From: an uncultured Methylococcaceae bacterium
GTDB lineage: Bacteria > Pseudomonadota > Gammaproteobacteria > Methylococcales > Methylococcaceae
Assembly: GCA_903910005.1 (NCBI GenBank)
Contig: CAIVXW010000353.1
Span: 1-7,809 of the forward strand
Direction of reading: 5' to 3'
DNA: 7,809 bases
Shown here piece after piece: positions 1-6,624 of the stretch. The notes beneath the pieces were generated by a model. The model ran no database searches. It was not told the DNA's origin and saw only the letters and a program-made list of their open reading frames with translations. The translations under genes and the position numbers were made by a program. The stretch's first letter is position 1; each line of letters begins with the position of its first letter.

Positions 1-1
1 A

Positions 2-381
2 AGGGCTGCTTCTGAGTTAGACATGACGGCTCTCCATCAGGGGTTGATCCGGGCGTTAGACACGGGAAATCGGGGGTTTATGCACCAACGCCGGCTGGAT
101 GAAGCGTGCGTGCCCCCACTTTCACTGCCTTTTACTTGCTGCACGAACGTGCCTGGCAGGATGAGGCCGCATTGCGGGCTTTGGCCGAAGCCGCCAATCC
201 GGGTTATCATCGCCTGGAGGCTATCGGCGGTCTGATCGAACAACTCGCAAACCAAACCCTGTCTGAATACCGCCTGATTCGCCTCGATATGCGCCCCGGC
301 GCGGCCCTGCCCAGTCTGCTGCGGATGGTGGCGGCTGCCCTGCCGGGAAGATCAACCCGTTTTACCGAGTCAACCGCAACC
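2..381 (+). other. Coding-like 3' remnant of an unidentified upstream gene, possibly frameshifted, or N-terminal extension of the aldehyde dehydrogenase
   Basis: From position 2 the only open + frame is the one starting at 2; the other two hit stops at 13-15 and 18-20. It runs with sensible codons to about 112 (reading ...MHQRRLDEACV). Beyond that it becomes Cys-rich with rare codons and stops at 233-235. The neighbouring frame, closed by TGA at 100-102, becomes protein-like from about 112 (FYLLHERAWQDEAALRAL...) with strong third-position GC. It stays open straight into the ALDH core. The switch falls on five C residues at 113-117; one extra C, or a -1 slip, would join both halves. I do not recognise the peptide. 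It could be the tail of an upstream protein damaged by an indel, an assembly error, or a genuine leader domain. No promoter was seen in 1-105. Confidence 0.35.
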
Positions 382-1950
382 ATGAATCGTATTGAAGCCC
401 TGTCGCCACTGGACGGATGCCCTCTGGGTTATTTTGTCCCGCCTGAGCCGGATGCCCTGCAAGCCATCATGGCCAGTCTGCGGCTCGCCGGGGAGGCCTG
501 GGCCGCCCGTTCGGTCGCGGAGCGGGCGGCAGTCATCGGGCAGATGCGGCAGGTCATCATGGCCAATCTGGACGATACCCTTTCGATCCTCTGCAAAACC
601 ACCGGCAAGGTACCCACCGAAGCCCTGCTGAGTGAAATCTATCCGGTTCTGGAGCAGCTTCGCTACTACGAGGCTGAGGCAGTCCGCATTCTGGCGCGGC
701 AACCGGTCGAGACTTCACCGCTGGCCTATCCCGGAGCCCAGGCGTATGTCGATCAACGCCCCTTCGGGGTGGTGGCGGTTATCACCCCCTGGAATTATCC
801 GTTCCAGTTGTCGATGATTGCAGCCCTCTCGGCCCTGCTGGCAGGCAATGCCGTCGTCATCAAACCATCAGAACTGGCCTTGCCAGTTGGCGACTGGATG
901 GCTACATTGTTCAGGCAAGTTGCCGCGCTGGCTCCGCTGGTTGCCGTGGTAGCGGGCGATGGCGCGACCGGACGCATGCTGATTGAAACCGGGCCTGATC
1001 TGGTCTTTTTTACCGGCAGCGGGCACAGCGGACGCCAGGTTATGGCCGCAGCGTCGGCCCGGCTTATTCCGCTCATCATGGAACTCGGCGGCAAGGATGC
1101 CATGATCGTGCTGGCGGACGCCCCGTTTGAACGCAGTGTGCGGGCTGCCGTGTACGGTGCCTTCACCAACAGTGGCCAGGCCTGCATTTCAGTGGAACGG
1201 GCACTGGTGGCCCGGCCCCTGTACGCCCGCTTTGTCAGCGCGGTGGTGGAGGCCACTGCCCGCCTCCGGGTTGGCGGCGATGTTGACTGCGAGCTGGGGG
1301 CCATGACTGCTCCCCGGCAGATAGCCATCGTCGAGGCGCAGTATCAGGATGCCATCGCCCGGGGAGCCAAAGCCTCCGGCCCGTTCAGGCGGGAAGGCGG
1401 GTTCGTCCATCCGGTGGTGTTGTGGGACGTGACACCTGACATGCAGGTCTGGCAGGAGGAAACCTTCGGGCCGTTGTTGCCCGTCATGGCGTTCGATCAT
1501 CCCGATCAGGCCATTGAATGGGCCAACCTGGGCGAACTGGGCCTGAATGGCAGCGTCTGGACGCAGGATACCGAACAGGGGCAGGCCGTGGGCCGCCGTT
1601 TACGGGCCGGTGGCTATGGCATCAATGAAGTCATCAAGCAGGCCGGTCATCCGGGGCTGCCGTTTGGCGGTGTCGGCCAGAGTGGTTTTGGCCGTTACCG
1701 GGGGGCGGAGGGGCTGCGGGCATTCAGCCAGAGTGTGGCGGTGATGGTGAACGGTGGGCAGCAGGAACAGGAGCCCAACTGGTTTCCTTACTCAGAGGAG
1801 GGGTACCGTCACCTGCGCGGTTTCGTCGATTGCATGCACGGCGAGGGCCACTGGCTGCGTCGTCTGGGCCGTAACTGGCAAGCCATGCAATCATTTCAGC
1901 AATATATGACCCTGCCGGGATTCAAGGCCAGGCACAAAAAACAAAATTAA
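106..1950 (+). CDS. ald: Aldehyde dehydrogenase (ALDH superfamily), probably acting on carotenoid (diapocarotenal-type) aldehydes
   Basis: This is an NAD(P)-dependent ALDH superfamily enzyme oxidising an aldehyde to an acid. Numbering from the GTG at 106: the ALDH core starts near residue 93 (IEALSPLDG). The oxyanion Asn is N230 in TPWNYPF, the cofactor Lys K253 in VVIKPSE, the general base E326 in MELGGKD, the nucleophile C360 in NSGQACIS, and E452 in EETFGPL. All key residues are present. A C-terminal extension of roughly 60 residues (from NWFPYSEEGY, with paired aromatics and a basic end) goes beyond the usual core. The start is uncertain: GTG 106 keeps the coding-like upstream stretch and has a weak GGA nearby, while ATG 382 gives 522 aa and fits the family better, though without a clear Shine-Dalgarno. 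The CrtN-family gene 18 nt downstream suggests a role in C30 carotenoid acid formation, as described for Methylomonas ald. The family is certain; the substrate is inferred from context. Confidence 0.88.
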   Translation: MRAPTFTAFYLLHERAWQDEAALRALAEAANPGYHRLEAIGGLIEQLANQTLSEYRLIRLDMRPGAALPSLLRMVAAALPGRSTRFTESTATMNRIEALSPLDGCPLGYFVPPEPDALQAIMASLRLAGEAWAARSVAERAAVIGQMRQVIMANLDDTLSILCKTTGKVPTEALLSEIYPVLEQLRYYEAEAVRILARQPVETSPLAYPGAQAYVDQRPFGVVAVITPWNYPFQLSMIAALSALLAGNAVVIKPSELALPVGDWMATLFRQVAALAPLVAVVAGDGATGRMLIETGPDLVFFTGSGHSGRQVMAAASARLIPLIMELGGKDAMIVLADAPFERSVRAAVYGAFTNSGQACISVERALVARPLYARFVSAVVEATARLRVGGDVDCELGAMTAPRQIAIVEAQYQDAIARGAKASGPFRREGGFVHPVVLWDVTPDMQVWQEETFGPLLPVMAFDHPDQAIEWANLGELGLNGSVWTQDTEQGQAVGRRLRAGGYGINEVIKQAGHPGLPFGGVGQSGFGRYRGAEGLRAFSQSVAVMVNGGQQEQEPNWFPYSEEGYRHLRGFVDCMHGEGHWLRRLGRNWQAMQSFQQYMTLPGFKARHKKQN

Positions 1951-1968
1951 AGAAACAGGTAGTACGAC

Positions 1969-3477
1969 ATGATGCAAAAATCCACCGGCCGCGTGCTGGT
2001 CATTGGTGCTGGCCTGGGGGGGCTTTCAGCCGCCATATCGCTGGCCAGTGAAGGATTCCAGGTTGATCTGGTCGAAAAGAATGCCCATTTGGGCGGCAAA
2101 CTGAACCTGCTCGAAAACGATGGCTTCAGTTTTGATCTGGGCCCTTCCATATTGACCATGCCGCATATTTTTGAGTCACTGTTCAGCCGGGCCGGGCGGC
2201 GCATGGCCGATTATCTGACCATTGAGGCCGTGACCCCGCACTGGCGCAATTTTTTTGAAGACGGCACCGTATTTGACCTGCTGCCTGAGCGGTTCGCCAT
2301 GGAGCGGGAACTGCGGCGGGTTTTTCCCGGAGACGTAAAGGGTTTTTTCCGCTTTCTGGAATACGCCGCCGACATCACGGCCCGGGTGGAGGAAGGCTAC
2401 CTGAGCGAAGGACTCGACAGCCTGGGGGCGGTGGTGCGACATTACGGGGTCTGGCAGAGCCTGACCGGTTTCGACATGTTCCGCTCGATGGATCAGTCAG
2501 TGCGGCGTTATGTGAAGGATCCCAGGCTGGTCGATACCCTCAATTATTTCATCAAGTATGTGGGTTCCTCACCGTATGAGGCACCCGGTCTGATGAATCT
2601 GCTGCCGCACATCCAGTTTGCCTACGGCCTTTGGTATGTAAAGGGCGGCATGTATAACCTGGCCCGCGGGTTGGCCCAACTGGCGGCTGAACTGGGCGTG
2701 ACGGTACATCCCGAAACCGAAATCGTCCGGCTGGAAGCCAATGGCTCCCGGATACAACAGGCCGTCACCGCTGCCGGACAAACCTTCAGGGCCGATATCG
2801 TGGTTTCCAACATGGAGGTCATACCGGCCCTCAAACGCCTGTTGAATACCACGGATGCCGAATTGAAACCGCTGGAAAAATTTGCCCCGAGTTGCTCGGG
2901 GCTGGTGATGCATCTGGGCGTGGATCGGCAGTATCCCGGCCTGGCCCATCATAATTTCTTCCACTCGCAGGATGCCCGCAGGCATTTCGATACCGTATTC
3001 CAGCGGCGGGCTTTGTCGGATGATCCCACCCTGTACGTGGTGGCTCCCTGTAAAACCGATCCGGCCCAGGCTCCGAACGGCTGCGAAGTCATCAAGGTGT
3101 TACCCCACATTCCTCCGCTTGATCCGGCCAGTCCGCTGACCCGGGACGATTACATGGCTTTCAGGGAACGGGTACTCGACAAGCTGGAACGCATGGGCCT
3201 GACTGACCTGCGCCGCCATATCGTCACCGAGGAAACCTGGACACCGGTGGACATCGAGCAGCGGTATTACTCGCATCAGGGCTCAATTTACGGTGTCGTG
3301 ACCGACCGGCGCAAAAATCTGGGCTTCAAGATACCGTGCCAAAATCCCCGCTACCGCAACCTTTATTTTGTCGGTGGCAGTACCAATCCCGGCGGCGGGA
3401 TGCCGATGGTAACCCTCTCCGGCCAACTGGTCAGGGACAGGATTCTCCGGGACGGCTGTTATAATCCGGGCCGTTGA
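1969..3477 (+). CDS. crtN: CrtN/CrtNb-family FAD-dependent carotenoid desaturase or oxidase (C30, diapophytoene/diapolycopene type)
   Basis: This is a phytoene-desaturase-superfamily flavoprotein of 502 aa, normal for CrtI/CrtN proteins. The N-terminus carries the dinucleotide-binding fold: GAGLGG at residues 13-18, E36 for the adenosine ribose, then LGGKL at 41-45. The C-terminus has the carotenoid oxidoreductase signature YFVGGSTNPGGGMPMVTLSG within the last 40 residues. The mid-region IKYVGSSPYEAP and GLWYVKGGMY is typical of the C30 CrtN-like branch. The start is ATG 1969 (a second ATG follows directly), with AGGT at 1957-1960 and 8 nt spacing. The members either desaturate diapophytoene stepwise or, as CrtNb/CrtP, oxidise terminal methyls to aldehydes. 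The sequence alone does not tell me which. Placement directly after an aldehyde dehydrogenase fits the oxidase role, but overall it also resembles methanotroph CrtN desaturases as I remember them. It is probably co-transcribed with the ALDH gene and membrane-associated with its lipid substrate. Confidence 0.85.
   Translation: MMQKSTGRVLVIGAGLGGLSAAISLASEGFQVDLVEKNAHLGGKLNLLENDGFSFDLGPSILTMPHIFESLFSRAGRRMADYLTIEAVTPHWRNFFEDGTVFDLLPERFAMERELRRVFPGDVKGFFRFLEYAADITARVEEGYLSEGLDSLGAVVRHYGVWQSLTGFDMFRSMDQSVRRYVKDPRLVDTLNYFIKYVGSSPYEAPGLMNLLPHIQFAYGLWYVKGGMYNLARGLAQLAAELGVTVHPETEIVRLEANGSRIQQAVTAAGQTFRADIVVSNMEVIPALKRLLNTTDAELKPLEKFAPSCSGLVMHLGVDRQYPGLAHHNFFHSQDARRHFDTVFQRRALSDDPTLYVVAPCKTDPAQAPNGCEVIKVLPHIPPLDPASPLTRDDYMAFRERVLDKLERMGLTDLRRHIVTEETWTPVDIEQRYYSHQGSIYGVVTDRRKNLGFKIPCQNPRYRNLYFVGGSTNPGGGMPMVTLSGQLVRDRILRDGCYNPGR
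2884..2902 (-). terminator. Perfect 8-bp hairpin inside the carotenoid gene, terminator-like on the minus strand
   Basis: GCCCCGAG (2884-2891) pairs perfectly with CTCGGGGC (2895-2902) around a TTG loop. Immediately before it on the + strand lies AAAAATTT, so a minus-strand transcript would read the GC-rich hairpin followed by AAATTTTT, the form of an intrinsic terminator. On the + strand there is no U-tract. The hairpin lies within codons for FAPSCSGLVM and may be a chance product of GC-rich coding sequence. Function is inferred only from shape. Confidence 0.3.
3457..3465 (+). promoter_or_regulatory. Candidate extended -10 promoter for glyQS
   Basis: TGTTATAAT is a perfect extended -10 (TGnTATAAT) inside the last codons of the upstream carotenoid gene. 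No good -35 hexamer sits 16-18 nt upstream, which extended -10 promoters can tolerate. The expected transcription start is near 3472, giving a leader of about 38 nt before ATG 3510. It would let glyQS be expressed independently of the carotenoid genes. Inferred from sequence match only. Confidence 0.42.
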
Positions 3478-3509
3478 CCCGTTCGTCTTTTCTTCCAACC
3501 AACCCGTAC

Positions 3510-4448
3510 ATGATTGTGGCCAATTCAACTTGTTCTACACCGGATGTCGCCAGTTTTCAGGGGCTGATCCTGGCCCTGCAGCACTACTGGGCCAGTCAAG
3601 GCTGTGTCATCCTGCAACCGCTCGACCTGGAAGTCGGGGCGGGTACCTTTCACCCTGCCACCTTTCTGCGTTCCATCGGGCCTGAACCCTGGAACACGGC
3701 TTATGTGCAGCCGTCGCGGCGTCCCACTGACGGTCGCTACGGGGAAAATCCCAACCGGCTCCAACATTATTACCAGTTTCAGGTACTGATGAAGCCGTCC
3801 CCCGACAACATTCAGGAACTGTATCTGGGGTCTCTGGCGTATCTGGGGCTGGATCTGCTGGAACATGACATCCGTTTCGTCGAAGACAACTGGGAGTCAC
3901 CCACCCTGGGAGCCTGGGGTCTGGGCTGGGAAGTCTGGCTGAATGGCATGGAAGTCACCCAGTTCACCTACTTTCAGCAGGTGGGCGGGCTGGATTGCCG
4001 CCCGGTGAGCGGAGAGATTACCTACGGGCTGGAACGCATTGCCCTCTATCTTCAGGCCAAATCCAGCGTATTTGATCTGGTCTGGGCCAGGGGACCGCAG
4101 GGGGTCGTCACCTACGGCGATGTGTATCATCAAAACGAAGTCGAAATGTCAGCCTTCAATTTTGAACACGCCAATACGGCATTCCTGTTCAGCAATTTTG
4201 ATAGCTACGAACAGGAATGCAGCACACTGATCGAAACCGGCCTGCCCCTGCCTGCCTACGAAATGGTGCTGAAGGCTTCCCACACCTTCAACCTGCTGGA
4301 TGCCCGCCGGGCCATCTCCGTCACCGAACGGCAACGCTACATTCTCCGCGTCCGCGAACTGGCCCGGGCAGTCGCCGAAGCCTATTACCAGCGGCGCGAG
4401 AGTCTCGGTTTCCCCTTACTGAATTCCCAAGGCACCTCAGATGGCTGA
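3510..4448 (+). CDS. glyQ: Glycyl-tRNA synthetase alpha subunit
   Basis: This is the alpha chain of the alpha2beta2 class II glycyl-tRNA synthetase, the subunit that activates glycine with ATP in the cytosol. From ATG 3510 it is 312 aa, against about 300 in E. coli. Strongly conserved blocks cover nearly the whole length: FQGLILALQHYW (16-27), the motif 2 region RPTDGRYGENPNRLQHYYQF (71-90), DNWESPTLGAWGLGWEVW (126-143), motif 3 around GEITYGLERIALY (168-180), and SVTERQRYILR (270-280). The open frame extends back to a TTG at 3474 that overlaps the upstream TGA. I chose ATG 3510 because it matches family length and lies about 38 nt after a likely -10, although no clear Shine-Dalgarno precedes it. 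GTG 3516 is a further option. The gene overlaps glyS by 8 nt, as expected for an obligate subunit pair. Confidence 0.97.
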   Translation: MIVANSTCSTPDVASFQGLILALQHYWASQGCVILQPLDLEVGAGTFHPATFLRSIGPEPWNTAYVQPSRRPTDGRYGENPNRLQHYYQFQVLMKPSPDNIQELYLGSLAYLGLDLLEHDIRFVEDNWESPTLGAWGLGWEVWLNGMEVTQFTYFQQVGGLDCRPVSGEITYGLERIALYLQAKSSVFDLVWARGPQGVVTYGDVYHQNEVEMSAFNFEHANTAFLFSNFDSYEQECSTLIETGLPLPAYEMVLKASHTFNLLDARRAISVTERQRYILRVRELARAVAEAYYQRRESLGFPLLNSQGTSDG

Positions 4449-6516
4449 ACTGCGCGATTTATTGTTTGAACTGGGCAGCGAAGAACTGCCGCCCAAATCC
4501 CTCCTGACCCTGAGCCAGGCTTTGGCAGATCAGGTACGGGCCGGTCTGGACAAGGCCGGACTGGCTCACGGCAGCATTACCGCGTATGCCACGCCCCGGC
4601 GACTGGCCCTGTGGGTACGTGAACTGGTGACGGTGCAACCCGACCAGACGGTTGAACGGCGCGGCCCGGCTGTTGCTGCGGCCTATCAGGCGGACGGCAC
4701 GCCCAGCAAGGCTCTGGAAGGCTTTTTGCGCAGCACCGGTGCCACGCCGGAGCAACTGCAGGTGACCACCGTCGGCAAAAATGCCTGGGTCAGCGTCAGC
4801 CAGCATATCGCGGGCGAGGCCAGCGAAAACCTGATTCCCGACATCCTGCAACGGGCACTGGCGGCACTGCCCATCGCCAAACGGATGCGCTGGGGGCAGG
4901 GAGTGGCCGAGTTTGTGCGGCCAGTCCACTGGGTGGTATTGCTGTGGGGGAACGCGGTTATTCCGGCCCGGATTCTCGACCTTGAGACCGGTCGCGACAC
5001 CCGGGGGCACCGCTTCCATCACCCGGATCGCATTCGTCTCGACAATCCCGCTGACTATGCCGCTACCCTGCAGGCAACGGGTCAGGTGATTGCCGGGTTT
5101 GCCGAGCGGCGTGAACTCATCCGTCAGGCGGCCATTGCCGAGGCAGCCCGGGCCGGTGGCATCGCCCACATTGAGGACGATCTGCTGGATGAAGTCACCG
5201 CCCTGGTCGAATGGCCGGTTCCCATACTGGGCACGTTTGAACCACGTTTTCTCACCTTGCCGTCCGAGGCCCTCATTACCACCCTGCAGGCCAACCAGAA
5301 GTATTTTCCGGTCAAGGATGCGAGCGGTCAGTTGTTACCCTGGTTCATTACCTTCAGCAACATCGCCAGCCGTAACCCGGCAACGGTACAGGCCGGTAAC
5401 GAACGGGTGGTCAGGCCACGCCTGGCCGATGCCGAATTTTTCTGGAATCAGGATCGCAGGCAATCGCTGGATAGCCGTGTACCGGCACTGGCCAGCATCA
5501 CCTTCCAGAAAACCCTGGGTTCGGTACTCGACAAAACCCGCCGGGTTCAGGCTCTGGCCGTGGTTCTGGCCGAACGCCTGTCGCTTGATCCCGCTCCGGT
5601 CGCCCGGGCAGCCTGGCTGGCCAAGGCCGATCTGCTCAGCAACATGGTGGGTGAATTTCCCGAGTTGCAAGGCATCATGGGACGCCACTATGCCCTGGCC
5701 GATGGTGAACCGGCCGACGTCGCCCAGGCCATTGAGGAACAATACCTGCCCAAATTGTCCGGCGGAGTACTCCCGCAAACCGACACCGGTCGCGTCCTGG
5801 CCGTGGCCGAGAAACTCGACACCCTGACCGGCATCTTCAGCGCGGGCCTGATTCCCGGCGGCGACAAGGATCCCTACGCCCTGCGTCGGGCGGCTCTCGG
5901 CATCATCCGCATTCAACTGGAAACCGGCCAGGACAGTGACCTTGGCGCGTTGATCGAGTCCGCCCTGGACGGATTCAGCCATGCCTTCGACCGAACCGCC
6001 GTAGCCGCCAGCGTACTTGATTTCATGCTGGAGCGGCTGCGGGGTTACTGTCTGGAAAAGGGATACCGGCCCGACGAATTTGATGCGGTACTGGCATTGC
6101 GCCCCACCCGGCTGCCGGATTTCGGCAAGCGGCTGGAGGCCGTCAAAACCTTCAGGCAACTGCCCGAGGCAGACAGCCTGGCAGCGGCCAACAAGCGTAT
6201 CCGCAACCTGTTACGCAAGGTTGGGCAATCAGTCGGGGCGGTGGTCGACGAAACGGCCCTCACCGAACCGGTCGAGCGGGTTTTGTTGCAGGCAGTTCGT
6301 CTGGCCGAGGCAGAAACCAGGCCCGGGCTGGCGTCGGCTGACTATGCGGCGGTATTGCGGCGGCTTTCCACCCTGCGTGAGCCGATCGATGCCTTTTTTG
6401 ATCAGGTGATGGTGCTGTGTGAGGACGAGCGGGTGCGGCAGAACCGTCTGGCCCTGTTGTCCTCCATTGAACGCCTGTTTCTGGACATCGCTGACATCGC
6501 CCGCCTGCAAGGGTAA
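4441..6516 (+). CDS. glyS: Glycyl-tRNA synthetase beta subunit
   Basis: This is the beta chain of the tetrameric glycyl-tRNA synthetase, which provides tRNA recognition and is needed for aminoacylation. At 691 aa it matches E. coli GlyS in length. It opens with LLFELGSEELPPK, the family N-terminal signature, followed by YATPRRLALWV (about 49-59). Further family blocks are MRWGQGVAEFVRPVHW, ITTLQANQKYFPV, the HD-like domain around KADLLSNMVGEFPELQGIMG (395-414), and PGGDKDPYALRRAALGI (472-488). A helical C-terminal anticodon-binding (DALR-type) region follows. The start ATG 4441 has AAGG at 4429-4432 with 8 nt spacing. The ATG lies inside the glyQ reading frame, giving an 8-nt overlap and probable translational coupling that would balance the two subunits. 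Nothing is missing or broken. The downstream gap of 108 nt contains no convincing terminator. Confidence 0.97.
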   Translation: MAELRDLLFELGSEELPPKSLLTLSQALADQVRAGLDKAGLAHGSITAYATPRRLALWVRELVTVQPDQTVERRGPAVAAAYQADGTPSKALEGFLRSTGATPEQLQVTTVGKNAWVSVSQHIAGEASENLIPDILQRALAALPIAKRMRWGQGVAEFVRPVHWVVLLWGNAVIPARILDLETGRDTRGHRFHHPDRIRLDNPADYAATLQATGQVIAGFAERRELIRQAAIAEAARAGGIAHIEDDLLDEVTALVEWPVPILGTFEPRFLTLPSEALITTLQANQKYFPVKDASGQLLPWFITFSNIASRNPATVQAGNERVVRPRLADAEFFWNQDRRQSLDSRVPALASITFQKTLGSVLDKTRRVQALAVVLAERLSLDPAPVARAAWLAKADLLSNMVGEFPELQGIMGRHYALADGEPADVAQAIEEQYLPKLSGGVLPQTDTGRVLAVAEKLDTLTGIFSAGLIPGGDKDPYALRRAALGIIRIQLETGQDSDLGALIESALDGFSHAFDRTAVAASVLDFMLERLRGYCLEKGYRPDEFDAVLALRPTRLPDFGKRLEAVKTFRQLPEADSLAAANKRIRNLLRKVGQSVGAVVDETALTEPVERVLLQAVRLAEAETRPGLASADYAAVLRRLSTLREPIDAFFDQVMVLCEDERVRQNRLALLSSIERLFLDIADIARLQG

Positions 6517-6624
6517 CGCTCTTCCCACCGGTGCTGAACCGGATCGAACCGAGCGGGTCTGACGCGCAGGAAACCACCCAAACCGGCACGGATGTCGCCA
6601 ACAACCACAAAGGGGAAATGCTAT
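6517..6624 (+). other. Intergenic region between glyS and the DUF2231 gene, no clear promoter or terminator
   Basis: The spacer carries a weak inverted repeat, CCGGT (6528-6532) and ACCGG (6538-6542) around a GCTGA loop, with no following T-run, so it is not a good intrinsic terminator. No convincing -35/-10 pair was found. It ends in a strong Shine-Dalgarno (AAAGGGGAAA, 6609-6618) 8 nt before ATG 6625. Transcription of the next gene may come from readthrough or from a promoter I cannot recognise. Confidence 0.4.

Noticed and set aside
37..255. Minus-strand small open frame near the left edge
   Set aside because: It has no ribosome site or motif, and the + frame across the same bases has better codon use.
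3474..3509. TTG start giving a longer glyQ (324 aa)
   Set aside because: It overlaps the upstream stop and lies at the predicted transcription start. It adds residues absent from E. coli GlyQ and has no Shine-Dalgarno.
5335..6159. Long minus-strand open frame opposite glyS (274 aa), and a similar one at 4459-5169
   Set aside because: Both lie opposite highly conserved glyS codons and have no recognisable motif. They are typical antisense shadows in GC-rich coding DNA.
6527..6542. Inverted repeat after glyS as an intrinsic terminator
   Set aside because: The stem is only 5 bp and no T-run follows.
6592..6624. Earlier ATG for the DUF2231 protein
   Set aside because: It lacks a ribosome site, while ATG 6625 has a strong AGGGGA at 8 nt. 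The extra residues contain no family feature.
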